Below are positions 45,546 through 54,581 of a stretch of DNA of 55,569 nt, one piece after another; positions within the stretch are counted from its first letter, which is position 1; each line of letters begins with the position of its first letter. Under the pieces are notes generated by a model, which had not been told where the DNA came from, made no database searches, and saw only the letters and a list, made by a program, of their open reading frames with translations. The stretch is from Rhizobium sp. Root1220 (lineage in GTDB: Bacteria; Pseudomonadota; Alphaproteobacteria; Rhizobiales; Rhizobiaceae). Location: NCBI RefSeq assembly GCF_001426265.1, contig NZ_LMDG01000032.1:1-55569 (forward strand). Direction: 5' to 3'. The position numbers were made by a program, and so were the translations under genes.

Positions 45546-46997
45546 CTACTGTTTCTGTGCCGCAAACCGGCCAGCCGGACGCGCCCACGACATACCGGCT
45601 GCGAGCAGTCCCAGCAGGGCCAGGACGATCACCACCAGCCGGATGGCGTCGGTCAGATCCGCATTGTTCGCGTCTAGTGTGGAGCTCGATCCGCCTGTAA
45701 GGAGGCGAAGTTTCCATGACAGCAGGCTCGCCGCCATCGCGATGCCGATGCTCGTCCCGACGTCGCGTGTCACGTTCATGAGGCTCCCGGCTTCACCGGC
45801 CTCCGATGCCGAAGCGCTCCCCATGATCGAATTGTTGTTCGGGGCAAGGAACACGCCCTGACCTATGCCAATGACGACCAGCGAGGCGGTCACGATGGCA
45901 AGGCTGGGGGTGTGTGGGCCCAGTTGTAGGGACAGGAGAAACAAACCGGCGGACACGATCAGCATGCCGCCGGCGCACAGAAACCTGGTGCCGATCCGGT
46001 CGGACAAAGCGCCGCTGACCGGTGCCATGAGACCGAGCGCCAGGGGAATGGCAGTCAGCCGGAGACCACCGGAAAATGCACTCTCTCCAAAGACCCGCTC
46101 AAATGCGAACGGCATCAGGAAGAACAGCCCAAAGAGGATGATGTTGGCCAACAGGCTCACCAGGTTGCCGCATGCGAAGGACCATTTTCGGAACAGCTGT
46201 AATGGAATGAGCGGGTCGGGAGCACGCCTCTCCCAAATGACGAGAGCGGTCAACAAAATGACGCCGGCGGCTGCGCTGCCGATCACCCCGGGTGAAGCCA
46301 GTCCCCACGAGCCGACCTGGTTGATCGCCAGCATGAGGGTCCCCAGACCCGGCACAAGGAGCATCGCGGCAAGCATGTCGAAACGGCTGCCGGGCTTTGT
46401 GGCGCTCGTCTCCGGAATGATGAACCAGGCGATGACGGTGCCAGCCAGGCCAAACGGTACGTTCACCCAGAACACCCAGCGCCAGTCTAGCGCATCGACG
46501 ATCCACCCCCCGACGGTTGGCCCGGCACAGAGCCCGACGGCCTGTACCGCCGTCTGGATTCCCAGCGCCTTGCCCCTGAGCCGGTCGCCGGCGACGGACA
46601 CGATGATGGCCACGCTGTTGGCCGATAGCATCGCTGCACCCACGGCCTGCACCGCCCGGGCCGCGATGAGCCAGGCCAGACCGGGGGCGAAGCCGCAAAG
46701 GGTCGAACCTGCGATGAAAACCAGGAAACCCGCCACGTAAAGCCGCCTGCGACCATACATATCGGCTAGGCGCCCGAATATGGGAAGCATGACAGATACG
46801 ACGAGCAGGAACATCACCGCCACCCAGCTCACCTGGCCGATTGAGACGGCGAACTCGCGCTCCAACGCGGGAAGAACGAGCTGGGTTATGCTGGCGTCCA
46901 ATTGCCCCATGAAGGAGCCGATACAAACGGTCGCAACGATGATCCAGACCATCGAGTTGCCATTCTTCGAAGCGGCTGACGCGGCGGGCTGCCTCAT
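45546..46997 (-). CDS. MFS drug efflux transporter, DHA2 family (EmrB/QacA type)
   Basis: A 483-residue inner-membrane transporter with about 14 helices. Helix 1 contains GSFMGQLDASITQLVLPAL with the conserved acidic residue of the family. Motif A is GRLADMYGRRRLYVAG, and the antiporter motif C is VQAVGLCAGPTVGGWI, followed by DWRWVFWVNVPFG. It exports drugs or other lipophilic compounds using the proton gradient. No EmrA-type adaptor or dedicated regulator is next to it. GAGAGA precedes the start. Confidence 0.92.
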   Translation of the reverse strand: MRQPAASAASKNGNSMVWIIVATVCIGSFMGQLDASITQLVLPALEREFAVSIGQVSWVAVMFLLVVSVMLPIFGRLADMYGRRRLYVAGFLVFIAGSTLCGFAPGLAWLIAARAVQAVGAAMLSANSVAIIVSVAGDRLRGKALGIQTAVQAVGLCAGPTVGGWIVDALDWRWVFWVNVPFGLAGTVIAWFIIPETSATKPGSRFDMLAAMLLVPGLGTLMLAINQVGSWGLASPGVIGSAAAGVILLTALVIWERRAPDPLIPLQLFRKWSFACGNLVSLLANIILFGLFFLMPFAFERVFGESAFSGGLRLTAIPLALGLMAPVSGALSDRIGTRFLCAGGMLIVSAGLFLLSLQLGPHTPSLAIVTASLVVIGIGQGVFLAPNNNSIMGSASASEAGEAGSLMNVTRDVGTSIGIAMAASLLSWKLRLLTGGSSSTLDANNADLTDAIRLVVIVLALLGLLAAGMSWARPAGRFAAQKQ

Positions 46998-47430
46998 TCT
47001 CTCATCCCCGGCTGCAAACCCTGTGACCTTACCTCGCTAGCCGCTCCTGCACAGCCAGCCTCTGCTTTCCTTGATTGTGGACCGACATCTTTACTGAAAG
47101 CTTACGGAGGGTCGGTATGGTCGAGGCCGGTTTGAGGTTTGACAGGGGGAAATCGGAGGGATCGGGTCCTGACCGAGCAGTTGGCGAAGACGCGCCGCAG
47201 CGAGGGCGATCGGCCGGACGCCGCATTCTCGCAAGGCTTGTTCAATGCGGTTGCCGAGACATCTTGATCCGCCATCGATGTGACAGCGCTCTATGCTTCA
47301 AGTCTGGAAAACGAATGAACTTCTTGCTGATTGCCAATTTGCGCCTGCTACCTTTCGAGGTGTTGCGGCTCGGTCATTCCTTGCCCAGCATGACCCGCTC
47401 GGTCGGGATCGATGACTTCCGGGCGCTTGC
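46998..47430. other. divergent intergenic region of about 430 bp
   Basis: It lies between the MFS gene (minus) and a membrane-protein gene (plus). An open frame at 47075-47434 lacks a ribosome site and is Arg/Gly-rich without pattern, so it is not called. Both promoters must lie here but are not distinct. Confidence 0.35.
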
Positions 47431-48777
47431 ATGATGGATGCGTCATGGCGGTCAAGGGCAGAAACGGCGGCGCAGTTTGGCGTGTGGAGGGAAGCAGTAG
47501 TTTTTCTGCTGCTTGTGGCACTTCTCCTCATCCCGTTGCTGATCAACGGCTTTCCACTGGTGATGGACGATTCCATTGCATATTCGGGTGAGGGTGTCGG
47601 CTGGATCCGGTCGAATACCGCAGCCGTCGTGATCGCGCCGCTGTACAATCTGCTCGGATACTGGGCTCTGCCGCTATTCAACGCGGTTTTAGTGGCCGCA
47701 GCCTGGCTTCTCTTCTGCCGCAGTTTCGCCTTCCGCGATCTTCTGGTGCTGGCCCTACCACTTTCGGTTCTCGCCCTCCTGCCGCTCTACGTCAGTGCGG
47801 TTCTCGTCGATACGTGGTTCTTCGCGGCAATCGTTTTCCTGATCGTTGCCGTTCGGCGCAAAAGCCCGCTGCTGGCAATCCTGGTTGGCATCCTTTTTTC
47901 GAGCCACGGCAGCGGACTCTTGCTTGTCCTGCCGTTCTCGATCCTGATGACAGTTGCGTTCCGCAGGTGGCAATTGTTTGCGATGCCGGCCATTGCAATC
48001 GTCACGCTGCTGCTGGTGAACGGTGCCCTGGAGCGCAAGTATTTCCCTGACGTTCCCAGGCTTGGAGAGACGTTTCTTGCGTCGCGGCTGTTCTCCATCC
48101 ACCCGGAATTGCTGCGACGTCAGTGTCAGCGATCCGGGGACGCCGCCCTTTGCATCGCGGCAGACTATGTGGCCGAACTGAGGAGCGACCCTGCCAACGC
48201 CGGTCGCCGCGACTTTTTCTGGGATGTTGCACGACGCTTCCCGCAGGCGTTCCAGCTCGTGCGTTTCGAGCGCTACCACGCGCGTCCGATCATCGTCGAC
48301 GGTCTGACCTACCGGCCGGTGGAAAGCAGCAGGGTTATCCTCGGCGATTTCCTGAGCTTCTATGGTCCCGAAACCTTGCTGGACTTCATTCCTGTCCTGA
48401 CCGAACCAATGCCGGCCGGTTTCTATCAATCCGCTCAAGGCAAAGGCCTGTGGCAAAGCGACATGTTTCGCCACTCTGCCACTGTCTGTCGCTATGCCCT
48501 CTATCTGCTTGTTGCGCTTGCCGTGATCCGCGCGGGTAGAGCGCTCGCGAGGGAGGAGCGGATATGGGTCGCGTTGCTCCTCTTGATGGCCGTTGGAAAC
48601 GATCTGCTCTTCGCAATCGTTTCCGGACCGCCGGATCGTTACCACCACCGTATCTTGCCACTCCTTGGCCTTGTCGTTCTGCTAGCGACCAACGCCATCC
48701 AGCGCGGGCGAGTAAGGCACCTTTCGTCGACCGACAAAGAGGGTAAAACTACGGATCTTACTTCGGCGGCTCGTTAA
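47431..48777 (+). CDS. polytopic membrane protein, hypothetical
   Basis: A 448-residue protein with about nine to ten hydrophobic segments, concentrated in residues 20-205 and again at 360-430, separated by a soluble loop of about 150 residues. LINGFPLVMDDSIAYSGEG after the first helix resembles the first periplasmic loop of GT-C-type glycosyltransferases, where an Asp often sits, but I cannot confirm this. The protein ends with a polar tail. It was not recognised as a known family. The next gene starts 52 bases downstream and may be co-transcribed. Confidence 0.75.
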   Translation: MMDASWRSRAETAAQFGVWREAVVFLLLVALLLIPLLINGFPLVMDDSIAYSGEGVGWIRSNTAAVVIAPLYNLLGYWALPLFNAVLVAAAWLLFCRSFAFRDLLVLALPLSVLALLPLYVSAVLVDTWFFAAIVFLIVAVRRKSPLLAILVGILFSSHGSGLLLVLPFSILMTVAFRRWQLFAMPAIAIVTLLLVNGALERKYFPDVPRLGETFLASRLFSIHPELLRRQCQRSGDAALCIAADYVAELRSDPANAGRRDFFWDVARRFPQAFQLVRFERYHARPIIVDGLTYRPVESSRVILGDFLSFYGPETLLDFIPVLTEPMPAGFYQSAQGKGLWQSDMFRHSATVCRYALYLLVALAVIRAGRALAREERIWVALLLLMAVGNDLLFAIVSGPPDRYHHRILPLLGLVVLLATNAIQRGRVRHLSSTDKEGKTTDLTSAAR

Positions 48778-48829
48778 GAAGTCGGCCGTATCCTCGCTGC
48801 CAGAAACAATAAAAAATAGCGGGGAACAA

Positions 48830-49531
48830 GTGAACGCAGTTTCGAAACTCCAGTACGGCAGCCGTTTCGGCGAAGAGGTGAAGAAGATCGCAAGGTCATC
48901 GTTGTCCGTGGTCTCGACATCTTCCGATGTCGAACTCGCATCGACGAAGTATTCCCGCTGGTTCAGTGCCGAGGACGGCACGCCGGAGCCGATGGCAACT
49001 TCGAGCCGGAAGTTTAAAACCATTACCGCCAATATGGCCTTGGCCGAAGTTGCCGCGGCGACCAGGGAGAATCTCTCCATCCTCGGCGAGGACGCCAACG
49101 ACTTGTTCAGGTCCAGACTTCCCTCGGGACACAGGATGCGCCGGACAGTCCGCTCGTCTCTCTTGCCGGGCATTCCCCACTTGGGCACCTGCAAGTTCGG
49201 CGAGGTGGTGACCGACCGCGGGCAGGATGGGTACGCCGTGACGCAGATGTTCATCGCCAACTTCGATGGCGATCTAGACACGTCTGACGGCGCGGGTTTC
49301 TATAAGCCGATCAGCCGTGATTTCGGCCAGATGTTCTACGGTGTCCATATCATCGTCGACCGGTTCGGCAATCCGCTCGGGTTCGATCGCGGGCGCGGCG
49401 AAAATGGCATCGCGTTCAAGACAAGGGACGTCACCAAGGCGCTCTACAGCATCGCGTCGGCGAGCACCGGCTTGTCCATCGAGGCGTTGGTTGGCCGGGC
49501 GGCGACCGCGAGGAAGGCGGCGGCTAGGTAG
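48830..49531 (+). CDS. hypothetical soluble protein
   Basis: A 233-residue protein that I do not recognise. The start is GTG at 48830 with GCGGGGAAC upstream. The N-terminal 60 residues are Ser/Thr-rich and polar. The central part (LPGIPHLGTCKFGEVVTDRG and YAVTQMFIANFDGDLD) and the GFDRGRGENGIAFKTRD segment look globular, with alternating beta strands. It has no membrane segment or signal peptide. It follows the polytopic membrane protein by 52 bases. Confidence 0.65.
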   Translation: MNAVSKLQYGSRFGEEVKKIARSSLSVVSTSSDVELASTKYSRWFSAEDGTPEPMATSSRKFKTITANMALAEVAAATRENLSILGEDANDLFRSRLPSGHRMRRTVRSSLLPGIPHLGTCKFGEVVTDRGQDGYAVTQMFIANFDGDLDTSDGAGFYKPISRDFGQMFYGVHIIVDRFGNPLGFDRGRGENGIAFKTRDVTKALYSIASASTGLSIEALVGRAATARKAAAR

Positions 49532-49688
49532 CTCAAGGCGATGGCTGGGGTGGCACAACCGTCAAAAGCGCGATTAATATTGCGAAAAAGCGTGCATCGC
49601 GGCGCCCGATCGTCCGATCGATGAAGATTAGCGTAGCCGAGACACGCCTCATTGCGCTATCACCCCGGAAACGGGGGAGCTCTCGATC

Positions 49689-50690
49689 ATGAATCATGAC
49701 AATGGCCGCGCCGCGCCTCCGACGATTGCCGACGTGGCACGGCTGGCAGGGGTCTCTCGCGCCGTCGCAAGCCGCGCCCTCTCCACCGAGCCACGCCCCG
49801 TCTCCTCCGACAAGCGCGAGCGCGTGATCGAAGCTGCGGCCAGCCTAGGCTACAAACCGAACCTGCTTGCCCAGAGCCTGACAACCAAGACGGTCAACCT
49901 TGTTGCCGTCGTGGTCAACCACATCCACGACCTGTCCGACCTCGATCTCTTCGACAGGTTGATTGACCAGATCCAGGCGGTCGGCAAACAGGTGATCCTG
50001 GTGCGCATCGGCTCGGTTGCGCGCGTCGAGGAGTTCCTGCGCAACGGCGTTGCCTACCATGTCGATGCTGCCCTGGTCTTCTCCGACTTCGCCGACGCGC
50101 CGACCGTCCGGCGCATGTTCCGGTCGGAACTTGTGGTCATGCTGAACGGCCTGCATGACGAACTCTCGCCGGTCGTCATTCCCGACGAGCACGCCGGCAT
50201 TTTCGAGGCGGTTGCCGATGCCGCCGCCAAGAAAGTGCGCAGCGCGAGCCTGGTGACCGGCCGCGCTTCCTCGCCGGTGGAACAGGCACGGGTCGATACG
50301 TACCGGGAAGCTTTCGCGGAGCACGGGATCAAGCTCATCCAGACGGTGCAGGGTGACTATTCCTACGAGAGTGGGCATGCCGCCGCCGCAATGCTGGTCG
50401 GCCCCGGCTGTCCCGATGCGATCTTCTGCACGTCGGACGCCATGGCCATGGGCATCCTCGATGTCTGCCGCGCCGATTTCCCGCACAACCGCCCATCGCG
50501 GTTCCGGCTCTACGGCTTCGACAACTTGTCGCTGACTGATTTCGACGCCTATCCGATCTCTTCGATCGGCTACGACAAGTCGCTCTATGTGCGCCATATC
50601 GTCGAGTCCGTCGTAAATCCGCGTGGCTTTATGCCCGGCCAGCCGCCGGTGACCGTGCCGACGCGTTTCGTGCCGCGGCTGACGGCCTGA
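49689..50690 (+). CDS. LacI-family transcriptional regulator
   Basis: A 333-residue repressor. The helix-turn-helix is TIADVARLAGVSRAVASRAL (about 12-31), where Ala replaces the usual Thr/Ser in the recognition helix. The hinge helix is NLLAQSLTT, and the remainder is a Peripla_BP_3 sensor domain ending VTVPTRFVPRLTA. GGGGGAG precedes the ATG. It converges on the amino-acid ABC/glycosylasparaginase operon, whose promoter carries a perfect LacI-type operator (54568-54581), so it very probably represses that operon. LacI sensors normally bind sugars or nucleosides, which hints that the substrate has a sugar part. Confidence 0.92.
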   Translation: MNHDNGRAAPPTIADVARLAGVSRAVASRALSTEPRPVSSDKRERVIEAAASLGYKPNLLAQSLTTKTVNLVAVVVNHIHDLSDLDLFDRLIDQIQAVGKQVILVRIGSVARVEEFLRNGVAYHVDAALVFSDFADAPTVRRMFRSELVVMLNGLHDELSPVVIPDEHAGIFEAVADAAAKKVRSASLVTGRASSPVEQARVDTYREAFAEHGIKLIQTVQGDYSYESGHAAAAMLVGPGCPDAIFCTSDAMAMGILDVCRADFPHNRPSRFRLYGFDNLSLTDFDAYPISSIGYDKSLYVRHIVESVVNPRGFMPGQPPVTVPTRFVPRLTA

Positions 50691-50696
50691 CAGGGA

Positions 50697-50718
50697 CGGG
50701 CTGCCCGGAGGCAGCCCG
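50697..50718. terminator. bidirectional terminator hairpin
   Basis: CGGGCTGCC and GGCAGCCCG form a perfect 9-bp stem with a 4-base CGGA loop. It sits between the stops of the convergent LacI and binding-protein genes. Flanking T-runs are short (ATTGCTTC on the plus strand). Confidence 0.7.
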
Positions 50719-50730
50719 CATTGCTTCAGC

Positions 50731-51522
50731 TTACCACAGCGGATTCAGTGCCGGCGGGTTGGAGTCTGCACCCCACCACTTCTTGTAGTTGGCGGTGTAG
50801 GCGCCCGACTGAATGTAATCGGAAACGAACATATCCAGCCAACGCACGAATTCCAGATCGCCCTTGGCGACAGCAATGCCGATCGGGTCGTTGGAATAGA
50901 GACCCGGCAGGGTGACAAGCGACGGGTTCTTCGTGGCGAGGTAGTCGAGCAGCGAGGAATCCTCGATCGCCGCATCGACGCGCTTCTGCTGCAGCTGCAG
51001 GATGCCATCGGGGGCGAACTGGTCGACATAGACGAGCTCGGCATCCGGCACGGCCGTCTTCAGGAAGCTCTCGCCCGTCGTTCCCCGACCGACGACGACT
51101 TTCTTGCCGGCGAGGTCCTTCAGGTCCTTGATGCCTGCATCCTTCTGCACGATGATGCGCAGGCCGGCGCGGTTGTAGGGGATCGTGAAGTTCACCGTCT
51201 TGGCGCGCTCGAGCGTCGCGGAGGTGTTGGCGACCGCGATATCAATCTGACCGGAGACGAGCATCGAGATGCGGGCGTCGCCCGACACGTCGACGAACTC
51301 GACCGGCACGCCGAGTTTCTGCGCCAGAAGCGTCGCGACATCGACGTCATAGCCGACCGGATTGTTCTGCGCATCGCGGAAGCCGATCGGCTCGCCGCCA
51401 AGCGACACGCCGATGCGAACGGTGCCGCGCGAGCGGATATCGTCGATCATGCCTGCGAAGGATGGGAGCGCCGAGCCGGCCACGAGGGCCAGTGCGGCAA
51501 GGGTAGTCAAAATGCGTTTCAT
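50731..51522 (-). CDS. amino-acid ABC transporter substrate-binding protein (family 3)
   Basis: A 263-residue periplasmic protein. The ATG at 51522 follows AGGGAATACGACC; the longer open frame has no signal sequence. The signal peptide is about 1-23 (ILTTLAALALVAGSALPSFA). The SBP_bac_3 fold shows RGTVRIGVSLGGEPIGFRD, PVGYDVDVATLLAQKLGV, RISMLVSGQIDIAVANTS and GKKVVVGRGTTGES. Such proteins bind polar amino acids, opines or amino-acid conjugates. It is last in the minus-strand operon, 20 bases after the Ntn hydrolase. Confidence 0.93.
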   Translation of the reverse strand: MKRILTTLAALALVAGSALPSFAGMIDDIRSRGTVRIGVSLGGEPIGFRDAQNNPVGYDVDVATLLAQKLGVPVEFVDVSGDARISMLVSGQIDIAVANTSATLERAKTVNFTIPYNRAGLRIIVQKDAGIKDLKDLAGKKVVVGRGTTGESFLKTAVPDAELVYVDQFAPDGILQLQQKRVDAAIEDSSLLDYLATKNPSLVTLPGLYSNDPIGIAVAKGDLEFVRWLDMFVSDYIQSGAYTANYKKWWGADSNPPALNPLW

Positions 51523-51542
51523 GGTCGTATTCCCTCTTTTGA

Positions 51543-52460
51543 TTATGCCAGTTTCGCTGCCCGGAGTTCCGGTTCGGGCATCGAGTCCTCCCAGAGCCAG
51601 TAGCGGATCTCGCCCTCGCACCTGAAATTCACGACCTCATGGTTTCCCTTGGCATCGACGGCATGGATCACCACGCCGGCGAGGAAGCCGGAGGAAAGTT
51701 CGTCGAGCTCTTCGACAGCCAGCTTGACGGCGTCGGAGAGTGAGTAGCCGAGCTTCAACGCCAGCACGACGGTCCGGGCCGTCGAGCATCGCATCGTCAT
51801 TTCGCCCGTATGCGTGCATGCTGCGGCGCCATAGCGGCTGTCGGCATAGAAGCCGGCACCGGGGATCGGGCTGTCGCCTAGGCGGCCGGGATACTTCCAC
51901 GCCCAGCCGGAAGTCGACGTTGCCGCATGGATGCCGCGCGCGGAATCCGCCGACAGGAACACCGTCGTGTCGCGAACGCGCTCGGGGTCGGTGATGGTGC
52001 GGCTGAGAGGCGCCAGCGCGATGTTCGGGAATTTCGCCAGTTCCTCAGGCGACAGTTCCTTTTCAAGCCGTTCCCACCAGACGCGCTTGCTGTCTTCGAA
52101 CAGCACGTCGTCTTCCGAGAAACCGATTTCAGTGGCAAAGCGCCGGGCGCCGTCGCCGGTCAGCATGACGTGGGGGAGGCGTTTCATCACCTCGTGGGCG
52201 AGGCGAGCCACCGGCAGCGTATTCGGCACGGCTCCAACCGTGCCGACCTCGCGCGTGTTGCCGTCCATCACGGCGCCGTCGAGTTCCATGTTGCCAAGCA
52301 TGTTGGGCCAGCCGCCGTAGCCGACGCTGCGGACCTTGACTTCGCTCTCAACCTTGCTGATGCCGGCGACCATCGCATCGAGGCTTATCGCGCCGTCCCG
52401 CAGCATCTCGACGGAGGTCGGGAAACCCGGCCAGGCTTCTTTGTTGGCCAAAAGCAGCAT
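51543..52460 (-). CDS. glycosylasparaginase-like Ntn hydrolase (asparaginase_2 family)
   Basis: A 305-residue N-terminal-nucleophile hydrolase. Autoprocessing would free Thr165 in RVRDTTVFLS. Substrate-site residues follow in GRLGDSPIPGAGFYADSRYG and ACTHTGEMTMR. The N-terminal half has VGYGGWPNMLGNMELDGAVM, close to human aspartylglucosaminidase, and Trp10 in a position comparable to the Trp that lines its GlcNAc pocket. Such enzymes cleave GlcNAc-Asn or isoaspartyl peptides. No signal peptide is visible, so it should act in the cytoplasm. It is embedded between the ATPase and binding-protein genes, suggesting hydrolysis of the imported conjugate. Confidence 0.9.
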   Translation of the reverse strand: MLLLANKEAWPGFPTSVEMLRDGAISLDAMVAGISKVESEVKVRSVGYGGWPNMLGNMELDGAVMDGNTREVGTVGAVPNTLPVARLAHEVMKRLPHVMLTGDGARRFATEIGFSEDDVLFEDSKRVWWERLEKELSPEELAKFPNIALAPLSRTITDPERVRDTTVFLSADSARGIHAATSTSGWAWKYPGRLGDSPIPGAGFYADSRYGAAACTHTGEMTMRCSTARTVVLALKLGYSLSDAVKLAVEELDELSSGFLAGVVIHAVDAKGNHEVVNFRCEGEIRYWLWEDSMPEPELRAAKLA

Positions 52461-52468
52461 GAAAACCT

Positions 52469-53203
52469 CTAATCTTTGCGCATCTTGGAAAGGAACTGGG
52501 CAACACGCGGCTGCGTCATGCCGCCATCGGCGGCGAAAAATTGTTCGGTCGGCAGATCGACCAGCAGTCTGCCCTTGTCGAGAAACACGATCCGGTCGGA
52601 AATCTGCCGCGCGAACTCGACCTCGTGCGTGACGAAGAGCATCGTCGTGCCTTCCTGCGCCAGCTTGGCGAGGATCGTCAGCACCTCGGCCGTCATCTCC
52701 GGATCGAGCGCGCTGGTGACTTCGTCGAGCAGGAGATAGCGCGGCTGCATCGCAAGGGCGCGGCAGATGCCCACCCGCTGGCGCTGGCCGCCGGAGAGTT
52801 GCGCAGGATAGGCATCGGCGCGATTGCCGAGGCCGACGGAGTCAAGCAGGGCACGCGCGGTCGCTTCCGCCTCTGCGCGCGGTTTCTTCAGCACTTCGAT
52901 GGGCGCCAGCGTGATGTTGCCGAGCACCGTCATATGCGGATAGAGATTGAACAGCTGGAACACCGTGCCTGAGCGCTTGCGCGCTTCCGCCAGTTCCCTG
53001 GGCTTGCCGACATCGAACTCGTCGACCGTGATCCGTCCGGCATTCAGCTTCTCAAGGCCGTTGATGCAGCGGATCAGCGTCGACTTGCCGGAGCCGGAAG
53101 AGCCGAGAATAGAAACCACTTCGCCCGGTTCGATCTTCAGGTCGATGCCGTCGAGGACGGTGGTATTCCCGAAGGCCTTTTGGACCTTTTCAACTTTGAT
53201 CAT
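52469..53203 (-). CDS. amino-acid ABC transporter ATPase (GlnQ/HisP type)
   Basis: A 244-residue ATPase. Walker A is GSSGSGKST, the Q-loop is VFQLFNLYPHMTVLGNI, the signature is [15 protein letters not shown] and Walker B is LLLDEVTSALDP, with Val in place of the usual Pro. The ATG at 53203 has GAGAGGG upstream; a longer frame overlaps the permease and is rejected. It drives the two permeases encoded just before it. Confidence 0.94.
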   Translation of the reverse strand: MIKVEKVQKAFGNTTVLDGIDLKIEPGEVVSILGSSGSGKSTLIRCINGLEKLNAGRITVDEFDVGKPRELAEARKRSGTVFQLFNLYPHMTVLGNITLAPIEVLKKPRAEAEATARALLDSVGLGNRADAYPAQLSGGQRQRVGICRALAMQPRYLLLDEVTSALDPEMTAEVLTILAKLAQEGTTMLFVTHEVEFARQISDRIVFLDKGRLLVDLPTEQFFAADGGMTQPRVAQFLSKMRKD

Positions 53204-53204
53204 A

Positions 53205-53876
53205 TCAGAGCCCTCTCCAGGCGCTGTGGGCACGAAGGCGATTTTCGAAGCGCGACCCGAGCAGCGCAACCAGCTTGGCGGCGGCGTAGTAGAGAAGTCC
53301 GACAGCCGTCCAGACGACAAAGGGCTTCAGCGTTCGCATGTTCAGGATGTTGCCGATCTTGGTCAGGTCAACGACGCCGATGACCGATATCAGCGACGTG
53401 ACCTGCAACTGGTTGACCAGCAGCGCGATCAGCGGGCCGATCGCGAATGCCGCCGCCTGCGGCGCGACGACATGGCGGAGCACCTGCCAGCGCGTCAGCC
53501 CGAAGACGCGTGCCGCCTCGATCTGATCCCGACTGATGGACTCGATCGCCGAGACGGCAATCACGTAGACAAAGGCTGCGGTGTTGGCGGAAAGGGTGAT
53601 GGTCGCAGCCGTGACCGGCGTCACGCGGATGTGGAAAAGGCCGGGCAGACCAAAGAACACCAGGAACAGCTGCACGAGCACCGGTGAGTTCTTCAGCAGT
53701 TCGGAGACAAAGGTGACGATCTCGCTCAGCACCGGGAAGCGGTAGTAGCGGATGATCGCCCAGCTGATGCCGATCAGCAGACCGATGAGCGATGTCGCCA
53801 GGAAGAGCGCGACGCTGACGCCGAGCCCTTGCGCCAGCAGCACGAAATCGTAGGTGGTAAAATCCGTGAAACGCAT
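53205..53876 (-). CDS. amino-acid ABC transporter permease (HisM/GlnP type)
   Basis: A 223-residue membrane protein with about five helices. The polar amino-acid permease pattern includes ELLKNSPVLVQLFLVFFGLP and the EAA loop RDQIEAARVFGLTRWQVLRH. It overlaps the start of the next gene's neighbourhood closely: its stop ends one base before the ATPase start, and its own start overlaps the previous permease stop (TGATG). Confidence 0.94.
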   Translation of the reverse strand: MRFTDFTTYDFVLLAQGLGVSVALFLATSLIGLLIGISWAIIRYYRFPVLSEIVTFVSELLKNSPVLVQLFLVFFGLPGLFHIRVTPVTAATITLSANTAAFVYVIAVSAIESISRDQIEAARVFGLTRWQVLRHVVAPQAAAFAIGPLIALLVNQLQVTSLISVIGVVDLTKIGNILNMRTLKPFVVWTAVGLLYYAAAKLVALLGSRFENRLRAHSAWRGL

Positions 53877-54550
53877 CAGGCAACCGCCTCCATCATGTCG
53901 CGGTTCAGGCGACGGTGCAGCAGCGTGATGCCGAGGGATACCAGATAGGTCAGCATCGCATAGACGACGAGCAGCACCACATAGACCTCGAACGGCCGAT
54001 ATGTCTGCGACACGACGATCTGCGCCGACCCTGTCAATTCATTGAGCGTGATTGTCGAAAGGATCGAGGAGGTGAGGATCATGTTGATCAGCACCGAGCC
54101 GAGCGGCCGTACCGAGGTCCTGAGCGCAATCGGCAAGACGATGCGCGTGAAAATCACTCGCCGCGAAAGACCGCTGACCTCGGCTGCTTCGATGATCCCC
54201 TGATCGATCGCCAGGATTCCCGCGCGGATGACATCCGACGCATAGGCGCCGCCTGCGATCGACAATGCGATGACCCCGGTGGTGAAGGCATCGATGTAGA
54301 TGCCGATCTCCGGCAGGCCGTAGTAGAAGAAAAACAGCTGCACGATGAAGGGGACGTTGCGAAAGATATCGACATAGACGAAGGCGATCCTTCGCAACGA
54401 TGTCGACGATGATGTACGGGCGATGGCGACGAATGCGCCCATCACCACGCTGCCGATAAGCGCCAGCGCGCACGCCTGCGCCGTCAGAAGTGCGCCCTGC
54501 GCCAGGAAGCCCAGATGAGGCAGGAGAATCGACAGGTCTAACCGCACCAT
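53876..54550 (-). CDS. amino-acid ABC transporter permease (HisQ/GlnP type)
   Basis: A 224-residue permease and the first gene of the five-gene operon. It contains DIFRNVPFIVQLFFFYYGLP, AGGAYASDVIRAGILAIDQG and IEAAEVSGLSRRVIFTRIVL, the pattern of polar amino-acid permeases. The start lies 17 bases after the LacI-type operator, with GGAAAG as a weak ribosome site. Confidence 0.94.
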   Translation of the reverse strand: MVRLDLSILLPHLGFLAQGALLTAQACALALIGSVVMGAFVAIARTSSSTSLRRIAFVYVDIFRNVPFIVQLFFFYYGLPEIGIYIDAFTTGVIALSIAGGAYASDVIRAGILAIDQGIIEAAEVSGLSRRVIFTRIVLPIALRTSVRPLGSVLINMILTSSILSTITLNELTGSAQIVVSQTYRPFEVYVVLLVVYAMLTYLVSLGITLLHRRLNRDMMEAVA

Positions 54551-54567
54551 CTTTCCATTTGCATGAG

Positions 54568-54581
54568 TGAAACCGGTTTCA
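54568..54581. promoter_or_regulatory. LacI-type operator, perfect 14-bp palindrome
   Basis: TGAAACCGGTTTCA is a perfect palindrome matching the LacI/GalR-type pattern with a central CG. It lies directly downstream of the -10 hexamer of the permease promoter and 17 bp before the start codon, the classic position for repression. The LacI gene at the far end of the operon is the obvious partner. Confidence 0.8.

Noticed and set aside
47075..47434. 119-codon plus-strand frame before the membrane protein
   Set aside because: It has no ribosome site, no family motif, and overlaps the better-supported start at 47431.
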